DNA of 64,000 nucleotides from JBLIRR01 sp049472395 (GTDB taxonomy: Bacteria; SZUA-182; DTGQ01; JBLIRR01), in contig JBLIRR010000003.1 in assembly GCA_049472395.1 (NCBI GenBank), positions 248,001 to 312,000 on the forward strand, given 5' to 3'. Under the pieces are notes generated by a model that did no database searches, was not told the origin of the DNA, and worked only from the letters and a program-made list of their open reading frames with translations. Made by a program: the position numbers and the translations under genes. Shown here one piece after another: positions 35,900 through 44,653 of this stretch (the stretch's first letter is position 1; the number at the start of each line of letters is the position of its first letter).

Positions 35900-37951
35900 A
35901 TGAAAGAAAAAATAATCATTCTTACTCTTTTTAGCCTATGGATCGGGCTTGCAGCTCCCTTTAAATTCTCCTTTGCAGAAGGGACCTATGAGCCTTCGGA
36001 CCTTATTTCTCTTGAGCTTGAGGAGCTTTTAGAGCTTAAAGTGCTCACTGCTACACGAAGACCTGATTCAATTTATGAATCACCCGCAGCCATGTATGTG
36101 CTTACGCAAGAAGACATCCGCCGAAGCGGAATGACTCTCCTACCGGAGTGTTTACGGATGGTTCCCGGGATGCAGGTTGCCAGGATGTCTTCTTCTGATT
36201 GGGCCATAAGCTCACGCGGTTTCCAAAGGCAGTTTTCCAACAAGCTTTTAGTCTTGATGGATGGACGAAGCATCTATACACCCATGTTTTCGGGAGTTTT
36301 TTGGGATACCTATGAGACCATAATGGAGGATATCGACCGCATAGAAGTGGTACGTGGCCCGGGAGGAACGCTGTGGGGAGCAAACGCGGTAAACGGCATT
36401 GTCAGCATTATGACAAAAAGCGCAGAGGAAACCCAGGGTCTTTTGGTGAGTATAGGGGGCGGTATGATGGAGAAGGACTTTGGAGGAATTCGTTATGGAG
36501 GGACCATACGGCACGGGCTCTTTTACCGGCTTTTCTTCAAGTATGCGGAGAGGGATGAATTAATCAATGAGTTTGAGGAAGGATGCAGAGACGATTGGAT
36601 CGTAAGACGTGGTGGATACCGGATTGACTGGGACATCTCAGGCATCGATTCCCTCTCTCTCCAGGGAGACATGTATGAGGGCGATCTGGGCATTCCAGAT
36701 AAAATAGCAGCAACTGAACCTCCCTATTACATCATTTCCGAAGGAGCTGCTTTTGATGGAAAGACACTGCAGGTGAATTGGAAAAGATCATTCTCCGAAA
36801 GTTCCACTATGAGGCTTCAAGCTTACTATGATCAGCCAAGTGTTACATTTTCCCTTGGTCATGAGAAGCGGGATACCTATGATATAGATTTCCAACATAC
36901 TGCTCAAATCGGTGACCGTCACGAGCTTATATGGGGGCTTGGCTACAGGATAAGCCTCAGTCAAACTTGGCCGCAGTATGTCGTGCAATTTTCCAGCAAT
37001 AAGGATGAGTATATTTTATATAGCTGTTTCCTTCAAGATAGAATTGCTCTGAAACTCGATAAATTATATCTTACCCTCGGATCAAAATTCGAGCATAACA
37101 ATTTGACAGGACTTGAATCACAGCCGAGCATGCGGCTCCTTTGGCATTCTCGGGAAAATCAAGCATGTTGGGCTGCTGTATCCCGCGCGGTCAGAACTCC
37201 CGCACGGATAGAGAGGGAAATAGAGGTGCTTGGCGGAGTAGCGCCAATTCCTCCCCCTGCACCTTCCGGAACGCATGCGTATTATTATTTTTTGGGTGAT
37301 CCAGAAGTGGATTCAGAATATTTAACCGCCTATGAGCTTGGATATCGTGCCAAAATAGGCGACCGGTGTTCCTTCGATATAGCGCTCTTTTACCATGACT
37401 ATGATAATTTGATCATAGGGACGCCGGGGCCGATCTCTTTTGAAGCAGATGAATCAGCAGGACATCTCGTTGTCCCTCTCATTTTTCAAAATAAGGATGA
37501 GGGGGAAAGCTATGGGGGAGAGTGTGCAATCAACTGGCGCGTTTCGGACAGATGGAGGCTCACTCCCGGATATGCATGGCTCCATTCCAAGCAAGGGGTC
37601 TATCAAAGCGAAGATCTTGTAAAAGAGCCGCCTCATCGCGTGTATATCCGATCCTGGCTCAAGCTTGCCCGAAATATCGAATTTGACACCTCGCTCTACT
37701 ATGTGGACCGCACCTCGGCAACTGATATATGGGATTCCATAACCAACACATTAGTAGAGGGTGATGATATTCCGAGTTATATAAGGCTTGATATACGTCT
37801 TGGATGGCGCCCGTATGACAATCTCGAAATAAGTATGGTTGGACAGAATCTCACGGAAGAGCACCATCTCGAAAACCCACCCACTTTTTTAGGTGAACAA
37901 AAGGGTGAAATCCCCCGAAGTTTCTATGGAAGTATGACATGGCGATTCTGA
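35900..37951 (+). CDS. TonB-dependent receptor, copy 1 of a recent duplication
   Basis: The 683-residue product starts at the ATG at 35900, giving the signal KIIILTLFSLWIGLAAPF; upstream ATGs would bury the signal. The plug domain has YVLTQEDIRRSGMTLLPECL, LLVLMDGRSIYTPM and RIEVVRGPGGTLWGANAVNG. The barrel ends in SMTWRF with the terminal Phe needed for outer-membrane insertion. The twin at 40848-42899 has exactly the same length and is very similar along its full length. An LELEELLELKV segment precedes the plug. The ligand is unknown. The gene is convergent with the CHASE8 kinase gene. Confidence 0.9.
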   Translation: MKEKIIILTLFSLWIGLAAPFKFSFAEGTYEPSDLISLELEELLELKVLTATRRPDSIYESPAAMYVLTQEDIRRSGMTLLPECLRMVPGMQVARMSSSDWAISSRGFQRQFSNKLLVLMDGRSIYTPMFSGVFWDTYETIMEDIDRIEVVRGPGGTLWGANAVNGIVSIMTKSAEETQGLLVSIGGGMMEKDFGGIRYGGTIRHGLFYRLFFKYAERDELINEFEEGCRDDWIVRRGGYRIDWDISGIDSLSLQGDMYEGDLGIPDKIAATEPPYYIISEGAAFDGKTLQVNWKRSFSESSTMRLQAYYDQPSVTFSLGHEKRDTYDIDFQHTAQIGDRHELIWGLGYRISLSQTWPQYVVQFSSNKDEYILYSCFLQDRIALKLDKLYLTLGSKFEHNNLTGLESQPSMRLLWHSRENQACWAAVSRAVRTPARIEREIEVLGGVAPIPPPAPSGTHAYYYFLGDPEVDSEYLTAYELGYRAKIGDRCSFDIALFYHDYDNLIIGTPGPISFEADESAGHLVVPLIFQNKDEGESYGGECAINWRVSDRWRLTPGYAWLHSKQGVYQSEDLVKEPPHRVYIRSWLKLARNIEFDTSLYYVDRTSATDIWDSITNTLVEGDDIPSYIRLDIRLGWRPYDNLEISMVGQNLTEEHHLENPPTFLGEQKGEIPRSFYGSMTWRF

Positions 37952-38008
37952 TGAATCTTATAATTTGAGTGAAAAATAATAAAGAAAATTTTTAGAAAAA
38001 GGGTTTCT

Positions 38009-40030
38009 TTAGAGAGTGTGTGATTTCCCGTTTCGTTTCTGCACTGTTTTGAAAGGCAGCTCAAGTTTAAATGTAGCCCCCTGACCTTCTCCTTTACTCT
38101 GACATGTGAGTGCTCCTCCCATCCCCCTGGCAGCATTAGCTGCACTGTGCAATCCAAATCCATGGCCATCTTTTTTCGTTGTGAATCCATGACAAAATAG
38201 CTGTTTCATACTCTCCTTCGATATCCCTATCCCATTGTCGATGACCTCGACGGAGACACGCTCTTTGTCGATCTTTCGGGTGCGCACGGTCAATATTTTA
38301 TCCATTACGTTAGTGTATTTAAGGGCATCTTTGGCATTACTCACTAAATTTATTATGATCTCCATCACTTTATGACGATCTAGGAGGAAAGGCTCAATGG
38401 TCTCTAACTCGCATTTCACTGTCACCCCCGTCCTTTTTAGTCCTTCCGCATTTACCTGGATAGCATAATCAATCAAGTCGGCAAGAGATGCTATTTCTTG
38501 TAATTCCGACGGCTTAGCATGTGATTGCTGAATAGATATAATCTGTATTATGTGCTGAATGTGGTGGGATAAATCCTCAATCATTGCTCCCACGTTTTTC
38601 TGTTCCTCAATAAGACGTCTGGTTAATTCAAAGAGATAAAGGGGCAACTTTTTCCCCTTTTTATCATACGTAATGAACTCACCAAGATCATTGATATGTT
38701 CTTCCACGATCTCAACAATCTTGCCAAGTTTTATGACCTTTGAATTGATATTTTCTTCCCTGAGGGCCGAGGTAATCGTATTCACGCTGTTGAGCACATT
38801 TCCCACATTATGGAGGACTGTAGTTGCCACCTCAGCCATTCCAGCCATCCTCGCAGTGCTGATAAGCTCATTATGTGTCCTTTCAAGCTCAGCTTCAGCC
38901 TCTTTACGTTCGGTGATGTCGGTATGTATTCCGAGAAGGGCAGTAATTTCGCCTGATTTGTCTTTAACGGCATTCGCCCTGAGCAAAACAGGGATCCGAC
39001 GCCCATCTTTCGCTACCATTTCCAGCTCTCCCGACCACGAACCGCCTGACATAATTGTGGTAAATATCTCACGAGCAGTGCCGGTGTCGTCATAAATGAT
39101 CGATGAGCCATGCTCGGTGTCAAACTCTTCCAGGGAATACCCAAATAACTCAGTAAAGGCTTGATTTTGATATAAATGTTTCCCATTGGGATCAGATATT
39201 CCGATGGCATCCGAGCTGCTTTCAACCGCTTTTTTAATCCTGAGCAGCTCTTCATTGGCTTCAGTAAGCCGAGCTGTGCGCTCTTTGACCATCTCCTCCA
39301 GATTATCACGGTGTCGCTTTAATTCCTCCTCTCTATCCTGGATGCGCTTCATCATTGTGTTAAAGGAATCGATGAGCAGGCCAATCTCATCATTGCCATG
39401 TCTTATCTCCCGTATGGAATAATCATTGTTTTTTGAGACATTCCGGGCTGTCTGGGCCAATCCCAGAATCGGCTCGGATATGATCTTCTGGAACTGCAAT
39501 GAAATGAAATATGTCACTAAAATAGAGATTAAAATGATCAGCCCGATAACGCCAATATTTCGCATAAGCATGGCATTGATTGCATGCAGGTCTGCCTCCA
39601 TATAGATTGCGCCGATCATTTCCGTATCATGAAGGACCTGTTTGCACAGAATTAAGCGGTTATCATCAAAATAGTGATAGTCCCTCTCGCAGAGGGAGGA
39701 CTCTCGTGGGCTTTGTGTAGTGGAACGATTGTAGGTCGCGAGCACGTTCCCCTCTTTGTTATACACGCACGCAAAGAGAACAGATGAGGCTGCTTTCAAT
39801 GAGGCGAGCATTTCCCCGGCATCTTCAGGATCATTGAATATGAGGGCTGCCTTACAGTTACTGCCGATAATCTCCGCCTGACAGAATAAATTATTGACCA
39901 TTTCTCTCCTCAATATAATCTGCTCATAGAGAATAAATACACCGCCCGCATACACGAGGGCCATGATTGTTGTCACCATGATAATCCCGATGAGCTTACG
40001 CCTGATTGTTACATCCTGTAAAAACGACAT
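38009..40030 (-). CDS. CHASE8-HAMP-PAS histidine kinase, YfiR-linked
   Basis: The 673-residue product has TM1 at ~12-36, a periplasmic CHASE8-type sensor (~40-150, with SNCKAALIFNDPEDAGEMLASL and ACVYNKEGNVLATY), TM2 at ~158-178 and HAMP (~180-233). A coiled coil, a PAS domain (~265-375) and an H-box VLHNVGNVLNSVN (His407) follow, then HATPase_c (NLVSNAKDAL, VIDNGIGI, KDGHGFGLHSAAN). CHASE8 is the sensor of YfiN/DgcN diguanylate cyclases, which YfiR inhibits in the periplasm. Here CHASE8 is joined to a kinase instead of GGDEF, and yfiR is directly upstream (10-nt gap). The kinase may therefore be governed by YfiR. No response regulator is adjacent. Confidence 0.88.
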   Translation of the reverse strand: MSFLQDVTIRRKLIGIIMVTTIMALVYAGGVFILYEQIILRREMVNNLFCQAEIIGSNCKAALIFNDPEDAGEMLASLKAASSVLFACVYNKEGNVLATYNRSTTQSPRESSLCERDYHYFDDNRLILCKQVLHDTEMIGAIYMEADLHAINAMLMRNIGVIGLIILISILVTYFISLQFQKIISEPILGLAQTARNVSKNNDYSIREIRHGNDEIGLLIDSFNTMMKRIQDREEELKRHRDNLEEMVKERTARLTEANEELLRIKKAVESSSDAIGISDPNGKHLYQNQAFTELFGYSLEEFDTEHGSSIIYDDTGTAREIFTTIMSGGSWSGELEMVAKDGRRIPVLLRANAVKDKSGEITALLGIHTDITERKEAEAELERTHNELISTARMAGMAEVATTVLHNVGNVLNSVNTITSALREENINSKVIKLGKIVEIVEEHINDLGEFITYDKKGKKLPLYLFELTRRLIEEQKNVGAMIEDLSHHIQHIIQIISIQQSHAKPSELQEIASLADLIDYAIQVNAEGLKRTGVTVKCELETIEPFLLDRHKVMEIIINLVSNAKDALKYTNVMDKILTVRTRKIDKERVSVEVIDNGIGISKESMKQLFCHGFTTKKDGHGFGLHSAANAARGMGGALTCQSKGEGQGATFKLELPFKTVQKRNGKSHTL

Positions 40031-40040
40031 GGTCTCCCTC

Positions 40041-40688
40041 TTATTCCTCTTTCTCCTTAATGACTCTCTTGGTAATGACTCTCTTGGCCATTCTTAACAC
40101 ACTGGACCTTATATGAAAGCCCGCTTCCTCAGCAGCACAATTGTTTATTTCAAATTTCACCTTCTCATTTTCCATAACAAAATTGATCATACCACCCTTT
40201 TCCAAAAAGCCCTTCTCCTCTCCAATTGTCAAGGTGCCACGTCCTTTGAGCAAAGGGCGCAATTGAGCAAAGTCAATTCCTTCCTCAGGACAAATCAACA
40301 CTACCGCATAGTCTCTAAGAGTCCCTACCTGCATTTTTTCCCCGTCATCATATGCCTTCTTCTTGAGAATGTTCTCTTTGGCCAATCGGTGTATTTCTAT
40401 TTTTTTACCGTCAACAACTTTCCCCTTAAAAATTTTATTAATCGAATTATACGCATCTGTACCGAGCACTCCAATGGTAATTGTTCTTTTTTCTGTGTCG
40501 GCTGAGACATCAGATGGCCACTCAATAAATTGCAGTAGTTTAAAGACAATAGCTGCTTTTACATCATGTTCATATGCGGCGCCATTTTTTCCCCACAAGG
40601 CATGACACATCAGAAGGATTGACATCCCCGCCACGATGAAAGTGATGAGACATTGATTTAATTTGTTTCGATCCATCAACGAAGGCAC
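40041..40688 (-). CDS. yfiR: YfiR family periplasmic protein (DUF4154)
   Basis: The 215-residue product (or 211 from the second ATG) has a signal segment (LITFIVAGMSILLMCHALW). The mature part matches YfiR: VKAAIVFKLLQFIEWP, ITIGVLGTDAY, VVLICPEE, LTIGEEKGFLEKGGMINFV and KVKFEINNCAAEEAGFHI. In Pseudomonas YfiR represses the CHASE8 diguanylate cyclase YfiN in response to envelope redox or stress. Here the next gene is a CHASE8 histidine kinase. The last codons carry a 15-bp tandem duplication giving RVITKRVI. It is divergent from TonB receptor copy 2, and a truncated second yfiR lies at 35684. Confidence 0.88.
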   Translation of the reverse strand: MPSLMDRNKLNQCLITFIVAGMSILLMCHALWGKNGAAYEHDVKAAIVFKLLQFIEWPSDVSADTEKRTITIGVLGTDAYNSINKIFKGKVVDGKKIEIHRLAKENILKKKAYDDGEKMQVGTLRDYAVVLICPEEGIDFAQLRPLLKGRGTLTIGEEKGFLEKGGMINFVMENEKVKFEINNCAAEEAGFHIRSSVLRMAKRVITKRVIKEKEE

Positions 40689-40740
40689 ATTCCCTTATAT
40701 TGCATTTTGATTACTTGTATTGCTCTATTTTTATTATAAA

Positions 40741-40790
40741 TATCGGCATTAGAAAAAAATCCCAACCTTTTATTTTTAATACTACCGATA
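40741..40790. promoter_or_regulatory. TATCGGCAT / ACCGATA site upstream of receptor copy 2
   Basis: This is the same arrangement as at 35786-35834: TATCGGCATT at 40741-40750 and ACCGATAA near 40783-40790, in the divergent region between yfiR and the receptor gene. The right half differs by one base from a perfect inverted repeat. Conservation between duplicated promoters may reflect shared ancestry as much as function. Confidence 0.4.
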
Positions 40791-40847
40791 AATAAATGGA
40801 GATTATATACTTTTTTTTAAAAATATTGGTTTGGAATGCCTCAAATA

Positions 40848-42899
40848 ATGAAAAAAAAAATAATCATTCTTACTCTTTTTTGCCTATGGATCGGGCTTGC
40901 AGCTCCCTCTAAATTCGCCTTTGCAGAAGGCACCTATGAGCCTTCGGACCTTATTTCTCTTGAGCTTGAGGAGCTTTTAGAGCTTAAAGTGCTCACCGCC
41001 ACAAGAAGACCTGATTCAATATATGAATCACCCGCGGCCGTGTATGTGCTTACGCAAGAGGATATTCGTCGAAGCGGCATGACTCTCTTACCGGAGTGTT
41101 TACGGATGGTTCCCGGGATGCAGGTTGCCCGGATGTCTTCTTCTGATTGGGCCATAAGCTCACGCGGTTTCCAAAGGCAATATTCCAACAAGCTTTTAGT
41201 CTTGATTGATGGACGAAGCATTTACACACCCCTGTTTTCGGGAGTTTTTTGGGACACATATGAGACCATAATGGAGGATATCGACCGCATAGAAGTGGTA
41301 CGTGGCCCGGGAGGAGCGCTGTGGGGAGCAAACGCGGTAAACGGCATTGTCAGCATTGTGACAAAAAGCGCAGAGGAAACCCAGGGTTTTTTGGTGAGCA
41401 TGGGAGGTGGTATGATGGAGAAAGGCTTGGGAGGGATTCGTTATGGCGGTACCTTACGGCAAGGGCTCTACTACCGGCTTTTCTTCAAATATGCGGAGAG
41501 GGATGAATTAATCAACGCGTCTGAGGAAGGATGCAGAGACGAGTGGATCGCACGACGTGGCGGATACCGGATTGATTGGGACATCTCAGGCATCGATTCC
41601 CTCTCCCTCAAAGGAGATATTTATGAAGGTGATCTGGGCATTCCCTTTAAATTAGCAACAACTGCACCTCCCTATTACGTCATTTCCGAAGGAGCTGCTT
41701 TTGATGGAAAGACAATGCAGGTGAGTTGGAAAAGATCATTCTCCGAAAGCTCCACCATGACGCTTCAAGCCCACTATGATGATGATGACCGTATATTTCC
41801 CCTTGGTGATCAGGATCTGGACACCTATGATATAGATTTCCAACATAGTACTGAAATAGGTCACCGTCACGAGCTTATGTGGGGGCTCGGATACAGGGCA
41901 AGCCTCTTTGAATTCCGGCCGGAGAATGTCCTGGAATTTTACAATAATAAGGATGAGTATATTTTATATAGCTGTTTCCTTCAAGATAGAATTGCTCTGA
42001 AACTCGACAGGTTGTATCTTACCCTTGGATCAAAATTCGAGCATAACAATTCGACAGGATTTGAGTCACAACCGAGCATCCGGCTCCTTTGGCATTGCCG
42101 GAAAAATCAAGCATGTTGGGCTGCCCTATCCCGCGCGGTCAGGACACCCGCACGGATAGAGAGGGATATACAGGTACTTGCCGGAGTAGCTCCCATTCCT
42201 CCCCCTGCACCTTCAGGAACTCATGCGTATTATTATTTTTTGGGTGATACAGAAGTGGATTCAGAGGATTTAACTGCCTATGAGCTTGGATATCGTGCCA
42301 AAATAGGCGACAGGTGTTCCTTCGATATAGCGCTCTTTTACCATGACTATGATAATTTGATAATTGGTACGCCAGGGCGAATCGATTTTGAAGAGGATGA
42401 ATCAGCAGGACACCTCGTTGTCCCCCTCATCTTTAAAAATGAAGATGAGGGGGAAAGCTATGGGGCAGAGCTTGCAATCAACTGGCGCGTTTCGGACAAA
42501 TGGAGGATCACTCCCGGATATACATACCTCTATTCCAAGCAAGGGGTCTATCAAAGTGAAAATTTTATTAAAGAGCCGCCTCATAGAGTGTATATCCGAT
42601 CCTGGCTCAACCTTGCCCGAAATTTCGAATGTGACACCTCGCTCTACTATGTAGACAACACATCGGCAACTGATTTATGGGATCCCATAACGAACACATT
42701 AGTAGAGGGTGATGATATTCCCAGTTATATAAGGCTTGATATACGTCTTGGATGGCGCCCATATAAAAATCTCGAAATAAGTATGATAGGACAGAATCTT
42801 ACGGAAGAGCACCATCTCGAGAACCCACCCACTTTTTTGGGTGAACAAAAAGGTGAAATCCCCCGAAGTTTCTATGGAAGTATGACATGGCGATTTTGA
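40848..42899 (+). CDS. TonB-dependent receptor, copy 2 of a recent duplication
   Basis: The 683-residue product is nearly the same as the receptor at 35900. Signal, LELEELLELKV segment, plug motifs (RRSGMTLLPECL, LVLIDGRSIYTPL, RGPGGALWGANAVNG) and terminal SMTWRF are shared. Differences cluster in barrel stretches such as residues ~320-360 (DDDDRIFPLGDQDLDTYD compared with the twin). The start at 40848 gives the signal peptide; an ATG 12 bases upstream is also possible. The stop at 42897-42899 directly touches the stop of the convergent DUF4143 ATPase gene. Confidence 0.9.
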   Translation: MKKKIIILTLFCLWIGLAAPSKFAFAEGTYEPSDLISLELEELLELKVLTATRRPDSIYESPAAVYVLTQEDIRRSGMTLLPECLRMVPGMQVARMSSSDWAISSRGFQRQYSNKLLVLIDGRSIYTPLFSGVFWDTYETIMEDIDRIEVVRGPGGALWGANAVNGIVSIVTKSAEETQGFLVSMGGGMMEKGLGGIRYGGTLRQGLYYRLFFKYAERDELINASEEGCRDEWIARRGGYRIDWDISGIDSLSLKGDIYEGDLGIPFKLATTAPPYYVISEGAAFDGKTMQVSWKRSFSESSTMTLQAHYDDDDRIFPLGDQDLDTYDIDFQHSTEIGHRHELMWGLGYRASLFEFRPENVLEFYNNKDEYILYSCFLQDRIALKLDRLYLTLGSKFEHNNSTGFESQPSIRLLWHCRKNQACWAALSRAVRTPARIERDIQVLAGVAPIPPPAPSGTHAYYYFLGDTEVDSEDLTAYELGYRAKIGDRCSFDIALFYHDYDNLIIGTPGRIDFEEDESAGHLVVPLIFKNEDEGESYGAELAINWRVSDKWRITPGYTYLYSKQGVYQSENFIKEPPHRVYIRSWLNLARNFECDTSLYYVDNTSATDLWDPITNTLVEGDDIPSYIRLDIRLGWRPYKNLEISMIGQNLTEEHHLENPPTFLGEQKGEIPRSFYGSMTWRF

Positions 42900-44063
42900 T
42901 TATCCGGATTCATCTATTTGCCATTCTCCTTGCCATAATCTTTGAATAAAATCGCTATATGGTAAAATAAGTATACCATCTTTTGTAAGCCGAGCTTTTT
43001 TTACTAATGATACTACAATAAGCTGTTGTACTCTAGGATAATCTTTTTTAAATTGAATCAATCCCTTAAGGTCATTCGATGTTATATTTTCCTTACTTTT
43101 TGCTTCAATAGCAATTTTAGCATTGCCAAGAATGAAATCTACTTCAATACCAGTAGTAAGTCGCCAGTAAGAGATGTCATAAAATTTTTCAGTATATCGA
43201 CTATGAGCGGAAAGCTCATGGAATATCCAGTTTTCAAAAGCTTTTCCAAATAATTCGGAACCATATTGAATATGTCCACGTTTTGCCAAATAATTAACGA
43301 CTCCTACATCTCTGAAATAAAATTTTGGTGCATGTATAGTTCGTCTCTTAGGCCGGTACGTAAAGGCTGGGAGAAATGCTCCGATCAATGTATCAACTAA
43401 TATACCGAAATGATCTCGCACAGTAGAAACTGACACTCCGCATTCACGAGCAATATTTGAGAGGTTGGTTATTTCTGTATCCCCAATAGCGGCTATACGT
43501 AAAAAATCTGAAAATACAGGTAAATTTCTTATTAATCCCTCTTGAAGTATTTCCTCACGTAAGTAATCCTCAACATAACTTTGAATAGCACGCAAAGGTG
43601 TCTCATTGTCATAATGATTTGGTAGGGGTCCGGCATTACACATATGTTTTAGGTCAAAAGCATCCCCTATTTCTTTGCTAATAAGCCCAAGTAATTCGTA
43701 TCTTATTGCCCTGCCTCCAAGGAGATTAGCATGTCCCTTTCGTACTTTCCGAGCGCTCGATCCACATAAGATAAATATTTGATTTTTTTCCTGAATAAGA
43801 TAATGGATTTCATTTAGCAATATAGGTGCTTTTTGGATTTCATCAACAACTACCAATTTAGTAGAATCTAAGGCCATAATTTCTTCTCTGAATGATGAAG
43901 GGTGTTGGAGGTAGCCCATTAATACATCGGTTTTTAGTAGATCAATTCTCAATGCATCTGGATAGTATCGTTTTAATAGGGTAGTTTTACCTGTTTGTCG
44001 GGGACCCCAAAGAAAAAGGCTTTGTTTCGGATTTTTAGGTAATTTAAGGAGCCTTTTATACAT
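42900..44063 (-). CDS. DUF4143-type AAA+ ATPase
   Basis: The 387-residue product has Walker A GPRQTGKTTLL, Walker B LVVVDEIQKAP, an SGSSARK-type sensor (CGSSARK), RAIRYELLGL, and a winged-helix segment (NLSNIARECGVSVSTVRDHF). The DUF4143 nuclease-like end has GIEVDFILG and IAIEAKSKEN. These ATPases are widespread accessory genes of unclear cellular role. The gene is AT-rich relative to its flanks and sits exactly between the stop of a TonB receptor and a decayed receptor copy, as if inserted there. A C-terminal relic of the same family lies at 8997-9227. Confidence 0.88.
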   Translation of the reverse strand: MYKRLLKLPKNPKQSLFLWGPRQTGKTTLLKRYYPDALRIDLLKTDVLMGYLQHPSSFREEIMALDSTKLVVVDEIQKAPILLNEIHYLIQEKNQIFILCGSSARKVRKGHANLLGGRAIRYELLGLISKEIGDAFDLKHMCNAGPLPNHYDNETPLRAIQSYVEDYLREEILQEGLIRNLPVFSDFLRIAAIGDTEITNLSNIARECGVSVSTVRDHFGILVDTLIGAFLPAFTYRPKRRTIHAPKFYFRDVGVVNYLAKRGHIQYGSELFGKAFENWIFHELSAHSRYTEKFYDISYWRLTTGIEVDFILGNAKIAIEAKSKENITSNDLKGLIQFKKDYPRVQQLIVVSLVKKARLTKDGILILPYSDFIQRLWQGEWQIDESG

Positions 44064-44199
44064 ATATCGTAAATTTTCATGAATATTTATAGTATAAATA
44101 TAAATATTCTATAACATATTTTATTTTCTTAGTCAATGATACACTTGGATTTTCAGTACCCGTTCACAGATTCAGGGTTCAAAAGTTTATTCATAAGTA

Positions 44200-44539
44200 G
44201 TTGGCCTGCTTCCTTTAAGTGTTTGCGGATGGTTTCCTGGATGCATGCGTATTATTATTTGTTCGGTGATACAGAAGTGGATTCAGAAGATTTAACTGCC
44301 TATGAATTTGGATATCATGCCAAAATAGGAGGAGGGAGAAAGCTATGGGGGAGAGTGTGCACTCAACTGGCGCGTTTCGGACAGATGGAGGCTCACTCCC
44401 GGATATAACATGGCTCTATTCCAAGCAAGGAGTCTATCAAAGCAAAAATTTTGTTAAAGAGCCGCTTCATCGAGTGTATATCCGATCCTGGCTCAACCTT
44501 TCTCGAAATTTCTATGGAAGTATGACATGGCGATTTTGA
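44200..44539 (+). pseudogene. Decayed TonB-dependent receptor copy with large internal deletions
   Basis: Segments match the receptors at 35900 and 40848 in order. A piece of the plug (TGTTTGCGGATGGTTTCCTG) joins directly to the mid-barrel ATGCGTATTATTATTT region. That joins from GCCAAAATAGG to the GAAAGCTATGGGG region, and from CGAAATTTC to the final TCTATGGAAGTATGACATGG. The junctions share three to four bases with both parents, typical of microhomology deletion. Start, signal, most of the plug and most of the barrel are gone. Some stretches resemble copy 2, others copy 1. Confidence 0.88.
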
Positions 44540-44571
44540 CAAGGTTAAAGGCTTTTTCTGCAAAGCTTCCC
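44540..44571 (+). repeat. Right half of the dispersed palindromic element
   Basis: CAAGGTTAAAGGCTTTTTCT and the following GCAAAGCTTCC match the right ~32 bases of the full element with several substitutions. It starts at the stop codon of the decayed receptor copy, repeating the pattern of elements beginning at gene ends. Confidence 0.65.
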
Positions 44572-44653
44572 TCGGGTTATATATTTCCTCAATAGAATCG
44601 CCTCCATCTATCCGATAAATAAAAATAATTATATTAATAAGGAATAACGCGAG

